Of a stretch of 64,000 nucleotides of DNA, positions 21,201 to 23,253 are shown one piece after another. The translations under genes and the position numbers were made by a program. The stretch is from Sorangium cellulosum (lineage in GTDB: Bacteria > Myxococcota_A > Polyangia > Polyangiales > Polyangiaceae), in NCBI RefSeq assembly GCF_002950945.1, contig NZ_CP012673.1, positions 11,608,501-11,672,500 of the forward strand, written 5' to 3'. The stretch's first letter is position 1. Every line of letters begins with the position of its first letter. The notes beneath the pieces were generated by a model. That model saw only the letters and a list, made by a program, of their open reading frames with translations, was not told the origin of the DNA and ran no database searches.

Positions 21201-23230
21201 ATGCGCCGGCGGACATGCTGGCCGGACATAACCCCAACGCGAACAGCGGGGATGAAGCAGCCGCTCCGCCGCCGCAACCCGGTGAGGCTCCGCCGCCGCA
21301 ATCCGGTGAGGCTCCGCCGCCGCAATCCGGTGAGGCTCCGCCGCCGCAATCCGGTGAGGCTCCGCCGCCGCAATCCGGTGAGCTCGAGGAAGAGCCGGTG
21401 CCGCTGTCGGAGAGCCGGCCGGATCCGGAGACGTCCACCCCCATCGACGAGGTGACCTGGATCCTCGATAAGGCCGTCAAGAAGACCACCTGGCGGACCG
21501 ACACAGGCATCTGGAGCCGCGAGAGGGCCAGGCGCGGTGTCCCGGCGATCGCCGACCAGCTGAAGGGCGGCGGCTTCCCCGCCGATCCCGCGAAGGCGAA
21601 GGACCAGCTCGGAAATCGCTTCCCCAAGGGGCCGCTGCTCAGCGACGCCGAGTGGAACGCCTTCGAGGAGCTCTCCTCCAGCGATGCGGGCAAGGCCTGG
21701 CTCAACGCCTCCGGCATGCTCACGCACGACGAGGTCGAGCGGTACCTGTCGGACAACGTGGACGACAACCCCGAGCAGTACCGCGGCTTCCAACAGCTCC
21801 ACCACGCGAGCAAGGTCGTCCTGGCGAGCTACGTCGCGCGGAAGATGGGCAGCGGCGAGGACGGTCAGCGCTTCGAGGGCAGCCCTCCTGCCGCGGTGGC
21901 CCAGTCCATGGAGGCCAAGCACGAGTCCGACAAGGCGCGAAAAGACGCGCTCAACAAGGAGATCGACCGGCGCATCGCGGCGGAATGGGCCAGGACCCTC
22001 GAGAAGACCGAGCTCAACGACGCCGCGAGCACGGCCATCGGCAAGGGCGCCGTGCCGGACCCGAAGAAGGGCAAGAACAAGCTCACGAAGGAAGACGTCG
22101 TCGACAGGCACCGACAATCGCTCGATGTGCTCAAGAACGTCTTCCACCTGCTCCAGGCCGGCGCCGAGATCTACGACAAGAGCGCAAAGAGCCACGTCCC
22201 GCTGGAGGACGTGCCTGTCGCCAAGCTCCTCTCCCACGGCGGACGCGTCAACGTCCAGGTCCCCGCGGGCAGCCCGCCGTACGCGCTGACAGAGCTCCTC
22301 GGCATCACCGACAAGAACGGCAACCCCAAGGCGGGCGTCTTCAAGCGCACCTTCGGGACGCATCATATCGCTCTCAGCGGAGGTAAATTCAAGGAGGAGG
22401 GCGGGCAGTTCGCCGCCATCAAGTCCAAGCTCGATGACACCGAGCTCTACGGCATCAACCTCGCCGTCGGCGGGCTCGGCCTCAAGGACTTCAACGGCGA
22501 CGTCATCCTCCCCGACGGCGCCCACGGCCACATGTTCATCGGCTACAGGCCGCCGAAGCCGGGCAGGCAAGGCGCGCTCCAGATCGGCATCGAGACCACC
22601 GGCCCGGGCGCGCCCAGCACCGTCGGCTACGTCCACAACTGGCGCTCCACCGAGAAGACCGCCAACCCCATCTCCAGCGTCGGCGGCCTCAAGCAGGACA
22701 AGATCGGCGACGACCAGATCAAGAACGCTCGCACCGTCGACCTCGGCAAGCTCGGCGACGACTGGGCCGCTGTCATCAGGGAACGCGCCAAGCAGTTCGA
22801 GCAAGACCTCGCGAAAAAGGGCAAAGACGCCCTCAACGAGCTCGTCGGTCCGCGCACCCAGCCGCCTCAGGAGCTCCAGGGCCCCCCGCAGGAGCCGGAG
22901 GATCCCGAGCAGCAGCCGCGGGACGACGATCCCGATGATGCGCCGGAGGGTACCCTGGCAGAGCACAACCCCGCTGCGGACCGCGGGGACCCAGAGGATC
23001 TCGACGGCGCCAAGCCCCTCCCCGCGCCGATCGCGCTGGTGAGGCAGATGGTCGCGAAGAGCGGCGCGTGGTCCTCTCCACCCACGCAGACGGACAAGGA
23101 GGAGGCCATGGCGCTCGCCACCCAGCTCCTGCAGGAGCTCGGCCTGGACGCCAAGATCGTCGACGGGAAGGGCAAGGGGGGCTCGGGCTCGCCCGATGGC
23201 GGGCACTCCACCTGCAGCTGCGTCCGTTAG
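2..23230 (+). CDS. Giant modular multi-effector / polymorphic-toxin-like protein, 5' end outside window
   Basis: The frame is open from the first complete codon at position 2. The ATG at 407 is internal, because codons 2-250 already encode the C-terminal part of repeat module A. The visible part is 7,742 codons ending in TAG at 23228. Module order is A0 (partial), an acidic linker, a PIN-like stretch (1592-2041), NTase head 1 (2246-2905), an unrecognised His-rich segment (about 3062-3560), a BECR-like RNase (4040-4339), A1, a GT-like block (5831-6910), a long charged helical region (6910-9040), NTase head 2 (9044-9601), B1, B2, A2, B3, B4, B5, A3, B6 and a truncated tail. No transmembrane segment is seen in the visible part. 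Several different enzyme-like domains joined by acidic Pro-rich linkers resemble polymorphic toxins or multi-domain injected effectors. An export or contractile-injection (eCIS-core) domain could sit upstream but is not visible. The function of the whole is inferred. Confidence 0.85.
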   Translation, partial: DGKALWDAAKAHEAGSTAPQGPGKVAQLGEPAAVRPHHAPIDGPIADLGDSVIVPLQSWGRTFPVRVDKKDIPNVFAAITYGTSLPPQTPALGASAQQQAPAPLASGGPSGTATDANNPANLLAGAHSNNQSERLMALEAGVDIGIVQLTPSGLDSTLVALVPEERWAEVTELIVETVDSQLIPGIAFLMPLSLQASARLAEELVDMWLRFNADLLERGVDELREQLGQYAQGVLENFERDHESWALRESAPEPEARGQESAEAAPAPEPEPEAETEGNDQASSAASSEHGDDGSAPDGGGNDGSAPGDEGAFPFVFDDDLMVASSQGDDANALDSDGIPKWVAHHKHLKSKLDEKIQAEGQAPPEAAELLTPHSESLERFARTLDRGLDPASAGSTELSPKKLLASLSKALDDYKERRELAFDFADALGALELLKNAGFNVAALRSPPPAEARAELTPGEVLARAEKGLWITSSERKAVSRLIGERAFAGMLAGAIAKGRPALIRIFVDHLLDSERRLEDQLALSPPLTSRSLVVDSNLVEVLLKTPDQLSESDQHIRERVEALIQEHDIQDLRIANTSIGETYESGDVVGTRVKIGGRSLPWYRVPLDPSAQNRKGEYDEGYVELTKKSVGEVKGSADRSIVADAFFSKRDDGAVPHFATKDLHVTRPLLSFAGINLQERREATLTQFVTDRAGQASFSPSLMDRQLVVHVLEPPAPTIQTADAPPHDNDAVGDEQPIADLLNAPVGNTHRVHHVMTFLKGRGATVHIVGGAVRDRLLGKQPNDIDLKVKMSLEELEKALRSNPSFKGLNIYVHPQQKLIQLGMHPNVIDITSSDGSSQSDEEHILADAHKRDFRMNALFLDADGKLVDPLDGRDDVAARRLRFVADPGPSAPLADRQEAVMKYLRGEPRGLGRALKFYQRGFEMEPEILDAVRDVAKEILSGMKGPGAPLIEKNLFFHKTGVTSPRQLIELMQGLEFSREAIRELVPDDVAGQLDDDTLVYNRDVLPRWRDTPAEEGTYQLSVPEVKIDAATGRLYQYRFHALAPRPQGDPEHVLIDVDLSNHNQAGHAKPHYHVYRWRSSDGRSFWDKKNNGFSDTGQPGLPSIHGGQYRGPTPWRFDEGLDSNSHDFLDVARQRIEDAGIKLTEAGGILDLGGQVKLHPERLRELHRSGQFNKLLMLVKNLSTGMDWSPHDQATLDLSGSHRSQERLRFKPQLDQVVPFLESAGVEDPTSRRIFAEGGAMKHDALLRLYDLASGGIDEAMRKPAADYALGAPLANADEFVERFEFYVAAARKSPGGVVDRAWLEARWNEARRAVQDAGVVTGASLNVADLVASLGQNVDQLGFKSETAAAYHVAKHQGEFTSAGEGNVDMRTGAARYVEAARAAIRKAVRPENADKDVIVTTDESGAKDVVLWDQSTKVVVRVEPGGSAHLITSFVKGSGNAAAAAASAVETGKNGLADELSGYLPLDDAWDELFGPLTQRSQALQEAPPPEDVRAGYNPVADNADGADDLLPQAEMAEHPSEQPAQQAGKTLDELISALDERSRTWSHPASAENKEEAIQLLTGLLQHQNVHPSVIGRLRELIHNPASLSQSAFMNCGINSFFYPTLKNDLATTSHLVAALFTGKRLGKFASAPAADSIAQQGSDEGALSEDLDLIRRVMTGDAPPALGPAPTAPLVNGLRTAKAKGDSLKRDKDGKDLDRHLLDHLLARGFVELHAPDALANLGQQTDAAKRPGVTAEQGDLLASARQVANLFSSAPGTDASLMLDSSPGGYDVAPVNDALQKTEQGGFAVATVIDGEALWNAAKAHQESSTAPQDPDKVARLGEPASLTPHHAPIDGPIVDHGDSVIVPLQSWGRSFPVRVDKKDMPKVFAAITHGTLSGGQAPAPGQAWASDGSGDALGEADALAGAKDASTVQHPGDEPEAPNDPGDDADAGHRTIVQTAYMTGDMYIISAALLLDPQLSVRIVWDDSHYVRAFEERAKLEGRPVQELYERAGTSEEDERARMKRNADRIEEFYKKAGIEPERIKKEQTTRRSARDEYNEVRRAVFPEDGSAPHPELRVPGYATSVVQRAFHADRYEASRRQIAGMFDRIPQERKDAIDRFREERFGEEEIVLLWNRGSSRTPGGGNPGLDTNSNLLGQLVETVEHDLHGRRPVIIGDEIERPLPLDELSAPVARSMKSGHLIEYWKDTRWNGVDLSFIEQAYLLDQLREKNRAMAVGMISGALELPALLGMPTVYFELSSMRAKGQRWAKMSGLGRPSGGAVPNLNQIELKADMEHGALLKLVYGQLTDWLDDDRGDLPILSKEQTEEEIDTLRKLVRPVLYDYEKAEAGYRPIDVLHPAITERKQPVAPFHHDPDDPVLNDPARDRDESLHELTWGLEKLAKLRRSYRAGPVSESLRAELEQQVRNELKVYGLLQQELDELRTLLRTWDTIDGTERERVQRIDAWSDDQVVAHLQRRHPRASIERSASDGAVTMAGRRFSVAELRERLKVDPAWVYDLLTQKSERAILSDTPLELPGELSEEELEELGETTKNPTGVARLSELLGGRVFSGLVEDLRPFEGALGAVIDMIDAVGHDRVKQAVDLVGPAAFAGVLFEQRTKLGRLTLFVERLVANKEQLQAQQQDNQALDGALLLDARLAQTMNRSAVAGRDPNASELQDFPRRPGEKSQAGQLQALRAPKESAPPRKVRASTLGYGRVNGRGAALLFGLDTERDLARKLGEIARNKPEEQRTSDDLFRIKVADIIEKLDRKQNRGPAPGTGRSTDVPVLPVTAEDRKSEEYAAILDAVYGLKMRNARRADLAELADVFFAAQKTGSTPVLTTGSSALLDALGTHAGRDMKERDLGESYASFFGPDGLTVTLGKGTVKVAPVEAMKLPRELPETAMVRLAETRQAAEGGQKLYAGMKLHYRRLGSSEQPKPASLLGYTHDQRLRVRTGPDTSTMEELSFDEHDITIDENQPGPPPMNGVPVEEVQEMFGDPNIGERLEKLLAFELAPEIPGIARIPVRKYVDMIEGQGFIAAIVGGAVRDVVGALKDPTDIDLSTTMPAMDVFSAMHYQKLGDKRREGDLPEASVLPYWGLAQIERQVDSGLDVASRHGPEHGKNSFDLAEDVGSRDFTINALYYDPKTKQVLDPTGQGLQDLKDWKLRWTSGSGEALEAHLRHDPSQVRRWIKFRLKKYKDREGRERYLEPANPGDPAIINKVLRDLLDEDRITPEDVSYILDGMGASPAEVLDKADHIGIERSALEQLFGVPRRHASSSAPFAASESPGVSGAAPPRQAAADVPAAFNPGAPEDSLAGYNPASDSGDEVVEPPPDSDEIGEEPEPPSESRPDPETSTPIDEVTWIVDKAISKTTWRTDTGRWSRERAKRGIPAIAAQLTAAGFPADPAQAKDQLGGRFPKGPMFSDAEWNAFQELSSTAAGKAWLHASGMLTHDEVEKYLSKDENDNPEQFRGFHNLHKATKVVLASYVSRNGGEDGKRFDGTPPAATAISIEARHTTDPERKKQLKELIDQGIVKEWLKTLEHTDPNDAANTALAKGAVRAPKTLWDPITYVPYVGSRKKLSKDEVIKRHRQSLEVLKNVFHLLQEGAEIYDAAAGSHVPLKDVPVAKLLSHGGRVNVQIPKGSPPYALTEFLGITDKNGKLMPGVFRRDFGTHHVALEDGKFEEQGGPKANVRGWFDDTKLYGINLTIGGFGLKDFNGDVIIPDGAHGHMFLGYRPPKDGRQGALQIGLETTGPGAPSTVAYPHNLFSSEKTANPISSVGGLKQDKIGDESTKNARTVDLGKLGSNWVKVLRDRAQKFEQDLKEKGKDALSELVGPRTQPPQELQDPEQTTSEQRSGELEQQPRDNEPRDLPHGSPEDMLSGYNPAADSDEEAADPPPQSGEIEEEPEPPSGIRPDPETSTPIDEVTWIVDKAVNKTTWRPDTGDWIPVARRNIPAIAPQLTQGNFPADPADAKKQIGGRFPKGRLFDDAEWSAFEQLSSTDAGKAWLNASGMLTLDDVKDYLSPDEKRNPEAFRGFHQLHKASKVVLASYVSRQMNSGEDGPHFEGTLPAAVAISMEAKHTTDPERKKELKKLIDEGIVKEWSKTLEYTELNDAASSAIDQGAVLNPEKGFLRSPKPLSKKDVIDRHRQSLDVLKNVFHLLQAGAEIYDDSAKSHVPLEDVPVAKLLSHGGRVNVQVPAGSPPYALTELLGITDKNGNPKAGVFKRSFGTHHMALSGGQFKEEGGHFAAIKSKLDDTELYGINLAVGGLGLKDFNGDVILPDGAHGHMFIGYRPPKPGRKGALQIGIETTGPGAPSTVGYVHNWRSTEKTANPISSVGGLKQDKIGDDQIKNARTVDLSKLGDNWAAALRERAQKFEQDLKNRGKDALNELVGPRTQPPQELQDARPPEHEQAGYNPIADNADGADDPLPHMEMAESPAEQPAQHAGDASTTGPQAGSDDILSGAAAPSATPSLAPTTTGSSAQVEPSPQGQGKTLDDLISALDEKSRTWSQPASEENKEEAIQLLTDLLQHQNVRPSVIDRMRELINDPASLSQSAFVNCVLTSFLYPTLKNDLASTSHLVAALFTGKPLGKFASSPAADSITQQGSDKGALSEDLDLIRQVMTGDSPPALGPAPTRPLVNGLKTAKAKGDSLKRDKDRKDLNRHLLDHLLARGSVELHAPDALANLGQQTDAAKRPGVAANQGDLLASAKQVAGLFSSAPGANASLMLASSPGGYDVARVNDALQKAEQGGFAVATVTDGKALWEAAKSHAASSSAPQGPEKVAQLGAPTAQRPHHAPIDGPITDLGDSVIVPLQSWGRSFPVRVNKQDIPKVFAAITHGTSPPPGAPSPNVSAQEQAPAQSPSAGAQDALAGHNPNSDSGAQEAAPPSQTDEIEEIPSEQLEPPSERRPDPETSTPIDEVTWIVDKAISKTTWRTDTGLWSRERAKRGAPAIAAQLTAAGFPRDPADAKDQLGGRFPKGPMFSDAEWSAFQELSSTAAGKAWLHASGMLTHDEVEKYLSKDENDNPEQFRGFHKLHNATKVVLASYVSRNGGEDGKRFDGTPPAATAISIEARHTTDPERKKQLKELIDQGIVKEWLKTLEHTDPNDAANTALSKGAVRAPKTLWDPITYVPYVGSRKKLSKDEVIKRHRQSLEVLKNVFHLLQEGAEIYDAAAGSHVPLKDVPVAKLLSHGGRVNVQIPKGSPPYALTELLGITDKNGNLMPGVFRRDFGTHHVALEDGKFEEQGGAKANFRGWFDDTKLYGINLTIGGFGLKDFNGDVIIPDGAHGHMFLGYRPPKDGRQGALQIGLETTGPGAPSTVAYPHNLSSSEKTANPISSVGGLKQDKVGDESTKNARTVDLNKLGKDWAKVLRDRAARFEQDLKEKGKDALSELVGPRTQPPQELQDPEQAASEQQSVGPEQQPRDNAPRQPSEDAPPDTARSAGQTRAPARAEDLAGDQGHLPEDAPEDMLAGYNPASDSGAQEAAPLSQTDEIEEIPSEQLEPPSESRPDPETSTPIEEVTWIVDKAVKKTTWRTDTGWRSRERAKSGIPAIAAQLTAAGFPADPVQANDQLGGRFPKGPMFSDAEWSAFQELSSTAAGKAWLHASGMLTHDEVEKYLSKDENDNPEQFRGFHKLHNATKVVLASYVSRNGGEDGKRFDGTPPAATAISIEARHTTDPERKKQLKELIDQGIVKEWLKTLEHTDPNDAANTALSKGAVRAPKTLWDPITYVPYVGSRKKLSKDEVIKRHRQSLEVLKNVFHLLQEGAEIYDAAAGSHVPLKDVPVAKLLSHGGRVNVQIPKGSPPYALTELLGITDKDGKLMPGVFRRDFGTHHVALEDGKFEEQGGAKANFRGWFDDTKLYGINLTIGGFGLKDFNGDVIIPDGAHGHMFLGYRPPKDGRQGALQIGLETTGPGAPSTVAYPHNLSSSEKTANPISSVGGLKQDKIGDESTKNARTVDLNKLGKDWAKVLRDRAQKFEQDLKEKGKDALSELVGPRTQPPQELQDPEQAASEQQSVGPEQQPRDNAPRQPSEDAPPDTARSAGQTRAPARAEDLAGDQGHLPEKSPEDMVAGYNPAADSDEEAADPLSQTDEIEEIPSERPEPPSERRPDPETSTPIDEVTWIVDKAVNKTTWRPDTGDWIPVARRNIPAIAPQLTQGNFPADPADAKKQIGGRFPKGRLFDDAEWSAFEQLSSTDAGKAWLNASGMLTLDDVKDYLSPDEKRNPEAFRGFHQLHKASKVVLASYVSRQMNSGEDGPHFEGTLPAAVAISMEAKHTTDPERKKELKKLIDEGIVKEWSKTLEYTELNDAASSAIDQGAVLNPEKGFLRSPKPLSKKDVIDRHRQSLDVLKNVFHLLQAGAEIYDDSAKSHVPLEDVPVAKLLSHGGRVNVQVPAGSPPYALTELLGITDKNGNPKAGVFKRSFGTHHMALSGGQFKEEGGHFAAIKSKLDDTELYGINLAVGGLGLKDFNGDVILPDGAHGHMFIGYRPPKPGRKGALQIGIETTGPGAPSTVGYVHNWRSTEKTANPISSVGGLKQDKIGDESTKNARTVDLSKLGDNWAAALRERAQKFEQDLKNRGKDALNELVGPRTQPPQELQDARPPEHEQAGYNPIADNADGADDPLPHMEMAESPAEQPAQHAGDASTTGPQAGSGDILSGAAAPSATPSLAPTTTGSSAQVEPSPQGQGKTLDDLISALDEKSRTWSQPASEENKEEAIQLLTDLLQHQNVRPSVIDRMRELINDPASLSQSAFVNCVLTSFLYPTLKNDLASTSHLVAALFTGKPLGKFASSPAADSITQQGSDKGALSEDLDLIRQVMTGDSPPALGPAPTRPLVNGLKTAKAKGDSLKRDKDRKDLDRHLLDHLLARGSVELHAPDALANLGQQTDAAKRPGVAANQGDLLASAKQVAGLFSSAPGANASLMLASSPGGYDVARVNDALQKAEQGGFAVATVTDGKALWEAAKSHAASSSAPQGPEKVAQLGAPTAQRPHHAPIDGPITDLGDSVIVPLQSWGRSFPVRVNKQDIPKVFAAITHGTSPPPGAPSPNVSAQEQAPAQSPSAGAQDAPADMLAGHNPNANSGDEAAAPPPQPGEAPPPQSGEAPPPQSGEAPPPQSGEAPPPQSGELEEEPVPLSESRPDPETSTPIDEVTWILDKAVKKTTWRTDTGIWSRERARRGVPAIADQLKGGGFPADPAKAKDQLGNRFPKGPLLSDAEWNAFEELSSSDAGKAWLNASGMLTHDEVERYLSDNVDDNPEQYRGFQQLHHASKVVLASYVARKMGSGEDGQRFEGSPPAAVAQSMEAKHESDKARKDALNKEIDRRIAAEWARTLEKTELNDAASTAIGKGAVPDPKKGKNKLTKEDVVDRHRQSLDVLKNVFHLLQAGAEIYDKSAKSHVPLEDVPVAKLLSHGGRVNVQVPAGSPPYALTELLGITDKNGNPKAGVFKRTFGTHHIALSGGKFKEEGGQFAAIKSKLDDTELYGINLAVGGLGLKDFNGDVILPDGAHGHMFIGYRPPKPGRQGALQIGIETTGPGAPSTVGYVHNWRSTEKTANPISSVGGLKQDKIGDDQIKNARTVDLGKLGDDWAAVIRERAKQFEQDLAKKGKDALNELVGPRTQPPQELQGPPQEPEDPEQQPRDDDPDDAPEGTLAEHNPAADRGDPEDLDGAKPLPAPIALVRQMVAKSGAWSSPPTQTDKEEAMALATQLLQELGLDAKIVDGKGKGGSGSPDGGHSTCSCVR
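1592..2041 (+). other. PIN-like nuclease module in giant protein
   Basis: The segment begins with a hydrophobic strand ending in an acidic residue (SLVVDSNLVEVLL). Near its end it has SIVADAFFSK followed by HFATKDLHV, the pattern seen at the C-terminal half of PIN-like nucleases, where an Asp in a helix precedes a strand ending in T-x-D. Between these lies a Tyr/Lys-rich basic stretch. PIN domains cleave RNA with a cluster of Asp/Glu residues binding a metal. The assignment rests on motif spacing only, and a structure prediction could overturn it. A weaker look-alike (ELADVFFAAQ...PVLTTGSS) lies near 8440-8510. Confidence 0.4.
2246..2905 (+). other. Nucleotidyltransferase head module 1 (CCA-adding / poly(A) polymerase type)
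   Basis: The module carries VGGAVRDRLLG followed by NDIDLKV, the GG...DxD signature of class II tRNA nucleotidyltransferases and bacterial poly(A) polymerases. Downstream RDFRMNALFLD then LVDPLDGRDD matches the family's RDFTINAL...DP.gG..DL block. The metal-binding D-x-D is intact. It is a head domain without the usual full-length body and tail, buried in a giant protein, so housekeeping CCA addition is unlikely. By inference it could modify host tRNA or another nucleotide acceptor as an effector. Assignment to the superfamily is strong; the substrate is unknown. Confidence 0.8.
4040..4339 (+). other. Candidate BECR-fold ribonuclease module
   Basis: The segment contains AAAYHVAKHQGEF, then ARYVEAARAAI, and ends with strands DVVLWDQSTKVVVRV and AHLITSFVKG. 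This layout (HvxKHG-ef, a helical YlexA segment, then a strand pair around G....d..t..vvvr ... iiT.f) is typical of BECR-type toxin RNases found at the ends of polymorphic toxins. Candidate catalytic residues are the two His residues near the start and the Thr/Ser of the last strand. Assigned by pattern only. Confidence 0.5.
4607..5656 (+). repeat. Module A, copy A1 (possible papain-like cysteine protease fold)
   Basis: This 350-residue unit runs from KTLDELISALDERSRTW to VFAAITHGT. Conserved features across copies are a single Cys in SQSAFMNC, a PHHAPIDGPI segment and a C-terminal GDSVIVPLQSWGRSFPV strand pair. A Cys, then a His, then a W-G strand is compatible with a papain-like peptidase order. 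No database family is recognised, so enzymatic activity is speculation. A1 is the most diverged full copy: the sequence after the Cys reads GINSFFYP, versus VLTSFLYP in A2 and A3. Confidence 0.75.
5831..6910 (+). other. Glycosyltransferase-like (GT-B-type) module
   Basis: The module starts with TIVQTAYMTGDMYIISAALL and then LSVRIVWD, resembling a first Rossmann half. After a charged helical insert come EEEIVLLWNRGSSRTPG, RRPVIIGDEIE and a GMISGALELPALLGMPTVY segment. This last one resembles the nucleotide-sugar-binding loop of GT-B enzymes, where a Gly/Ser-Gly turn precedes a helix and a G-x-P-T strand. It is tentatively a sugar-transferring effector domain. The family is not recognised and acceptor and donor are unknown. 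Confidence 0.35.
9044..9601 (+). other. Nucleotidyltransferase head module 2 (CCA-adding / poly(A) polymerase type)
   Basis: A second, diverged copy of the NTase head. It has IVGGAVRDVVGALKDPTDIDL followed later by SRDFTINALYYDPKTKQVLDP, an almost perfect match to the class II nucleotidyltransferase consensus. The catalytic D-x-D and the R-D-F-T-I-N-A-L block are intact. It shares little with head 1 outside the motifs, so it was probably acquired separately and is not a product of the recent tandem duplication. It lies directly before the B-module array. Confidence 0.85.
10028..11521 (+). repeat. Module B, copy B1
   Basis: This 498-residue unit is bounded by RPDPETSTPIDEVTW and GPRTQPPQELQ. 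Invariant blocks in all six copies are GRFPKG, ASGML, RHRQSL-x-VLKNVFHLLQ, KLLSHGGRVNVQ, FGTHH, LKDFNGDVI-x-PDGAHGHMF and ETTGPGAPSTV. The paired His motifs (THH and HGH) late in the unit are the best candidates for an active or metal site. No known family is recognised. B1 belongs to the subtype with an extra WDPITYVPYVGSRKK insert, shared with B3 and B4. Confidence 0.85.
11726..13198 (+). repeat. Module B, copy B2
   Basis: This 491-residue copy is of the second subtype (TTWRPDTGDW, SGEDGPHFEG, SKLDDTELYGINLAVGG). It lacks the WDPITYVPYVGS insert of B1, B3 and B4. It is nearly identical to B5, 6,600 bp downstream. The THH and GAHGHMF motifs are intact. Confidence 0.85.
11729..14604 (+). repeat. 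Segmental duplication, left copy (B2-A2 block)
   Basis: Base-by-base comparison with the right copy at 18329-21204 (constant offset 6,600 bp) shows 14 substitutions and no indel over 2,876 bp. Eight of the 14 lie between 12976 and 13045. The left border falls in the RPDP motif of module B and the right border in the linker just before the next GHNP motif. Confidence 0.95.
13469..14518 (+). repeat. Module A, copy A2
   Basis: This 350-residue copy is preceded by a Ser/Thr/Ala/Pro linker. It keeps the Cys in SQSAFVNC and the GDSVIVPLQSWGRSFPV end. It differs from A3 by only two substitutions (a silent C/T at 13810 and an Asn/Asp change near 13979). Confidence 0.85.
14720..16213 (+). repeat. Module B, copy B3
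   Basis: This 498-residue copy is of the B1 subtype. It is followed by a 60-residue Gln/Pro/Ala-rich linker that recurs almost unchanged after B4, so B3 plus its linker was duplicated as a roughly 1,803-bp unit. Confidence 0.85.
16523..18016 (+). repeat. Module B, copy B4
   Basis: This 498-residue copy lies at a constant offset of 1,803 bp from B3 and is nearly identical over its central 1.2 kb. Differences concentrate at the N-terminal 60 residues (KAVKKTTWRTDTGWRS), close to the likely unit boundary. Confidence 0.85.
18326..19798 (+). repeat. Module B, copy B5
   Basis: This 491-residue copy is nearly identical to B2. Around 19632-19645 it carries GDESTKN, as in B1, B3 and B4, instead of GDDQIKN as in B2 and B6. 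That makes it a mosaic. Confidence 0.85.
18329..21204 (+). repeat. Segmental duplication, right copy (B5-A3 block)
   Basis: This is the partner of 11729-14604, with 14 substitutions in 2,876 bp and the reading frame kept. After it the two copies diverge: the left runs into B3 while the right runs into a Pro-rich minisatellite and B6. Confidence 0.95.
20069..21118 (+). repeat. Module A, copy A3
   Basis: This 350-residue copy is almost identical to A2, with the Cys and W-G motifs intact. It is the last full A copy. Confidence 0.85.
21263..21382 (+). repeat. 24-bp in-frame minisatellite (five units) encoding APPPQSGE
   Basis: There are five head-to-tail 24-bp units starting at 21263, 21287, 21311, 21335 and 21359. 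Units 2-5 are identical; unit 1 has one substitution (Pro for Ser). It extends the linker before B6 without shifting frame. The near identity points to recent slippage or unequal exchange. Confidence 0.95.
21416..22879 (+). repeat. Module B, copy B6
   Basis: This 488-residue copy is the most diverged in its N-terminal half (ILDKAVKKTTWRTDTGIW, SGEDGQRFEG). It is close to B2 and B5 in its C-terminal half. The FGTHH and GAHGHMF motifs are intact. Confidence 0.85.
23018..23230 (+). other. Truncated A-like tail at the C-terminus of the giant protein
   Basis: The tail reads LVRQMVAKSGAWSSPPTQ and then KEEAMALATQLLQELG. This lines up with the start of module A (LISALDEKSRTWSQPAS, KEEAIQLLTDLLQHQ). 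It then breaks off into a Gly/Lys/Ser stretch ending in STCSCVR and a stop. It is likely the remnant of a further A copy lost by deletion or recombination. The two closely spaced terminal Cys residues are unusual for this protein. Confidence 0.6.
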
Positions 23231-23233
23231 ACC

Positions 23234-23253
23234 GGCGCCCGCCTCGGGGCGCC
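23234..23253. terminator. Hairpin between convergent genes
   Basis: A 7-bp stem GGCGCCC/GGGCGCC with a 6-nt loop lies exactly between the stop of the giant gene and the stop of the convergent transporter gene. It has no T-tract, as is common in very GC-rich genomes. It could serve both directions. Confidence 0.5.

Larger units (their letters stand above)
4505..22972 (+). repeat. Recurrent [AS]G[YH]NPxxD linker motif before each module
   Basis: The four-residue core GYNP or GHNP (EHNP at the last site) occurs in frame at 4505, 9932, 11630, 13229, 14612, 16415, 18218, 19829, 21224 and 22961. The usual context is L/M-A-G-Y-N-P-x-A/S-D-x-x-D/E. Each lies shortly upstream of an A or B module or the terminal stub. 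It is absent from the unique N-terminal modules. It may be a processing site, a structural hinge, or a relic of the unit that spreads by recombination. Confidence 0.85.
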
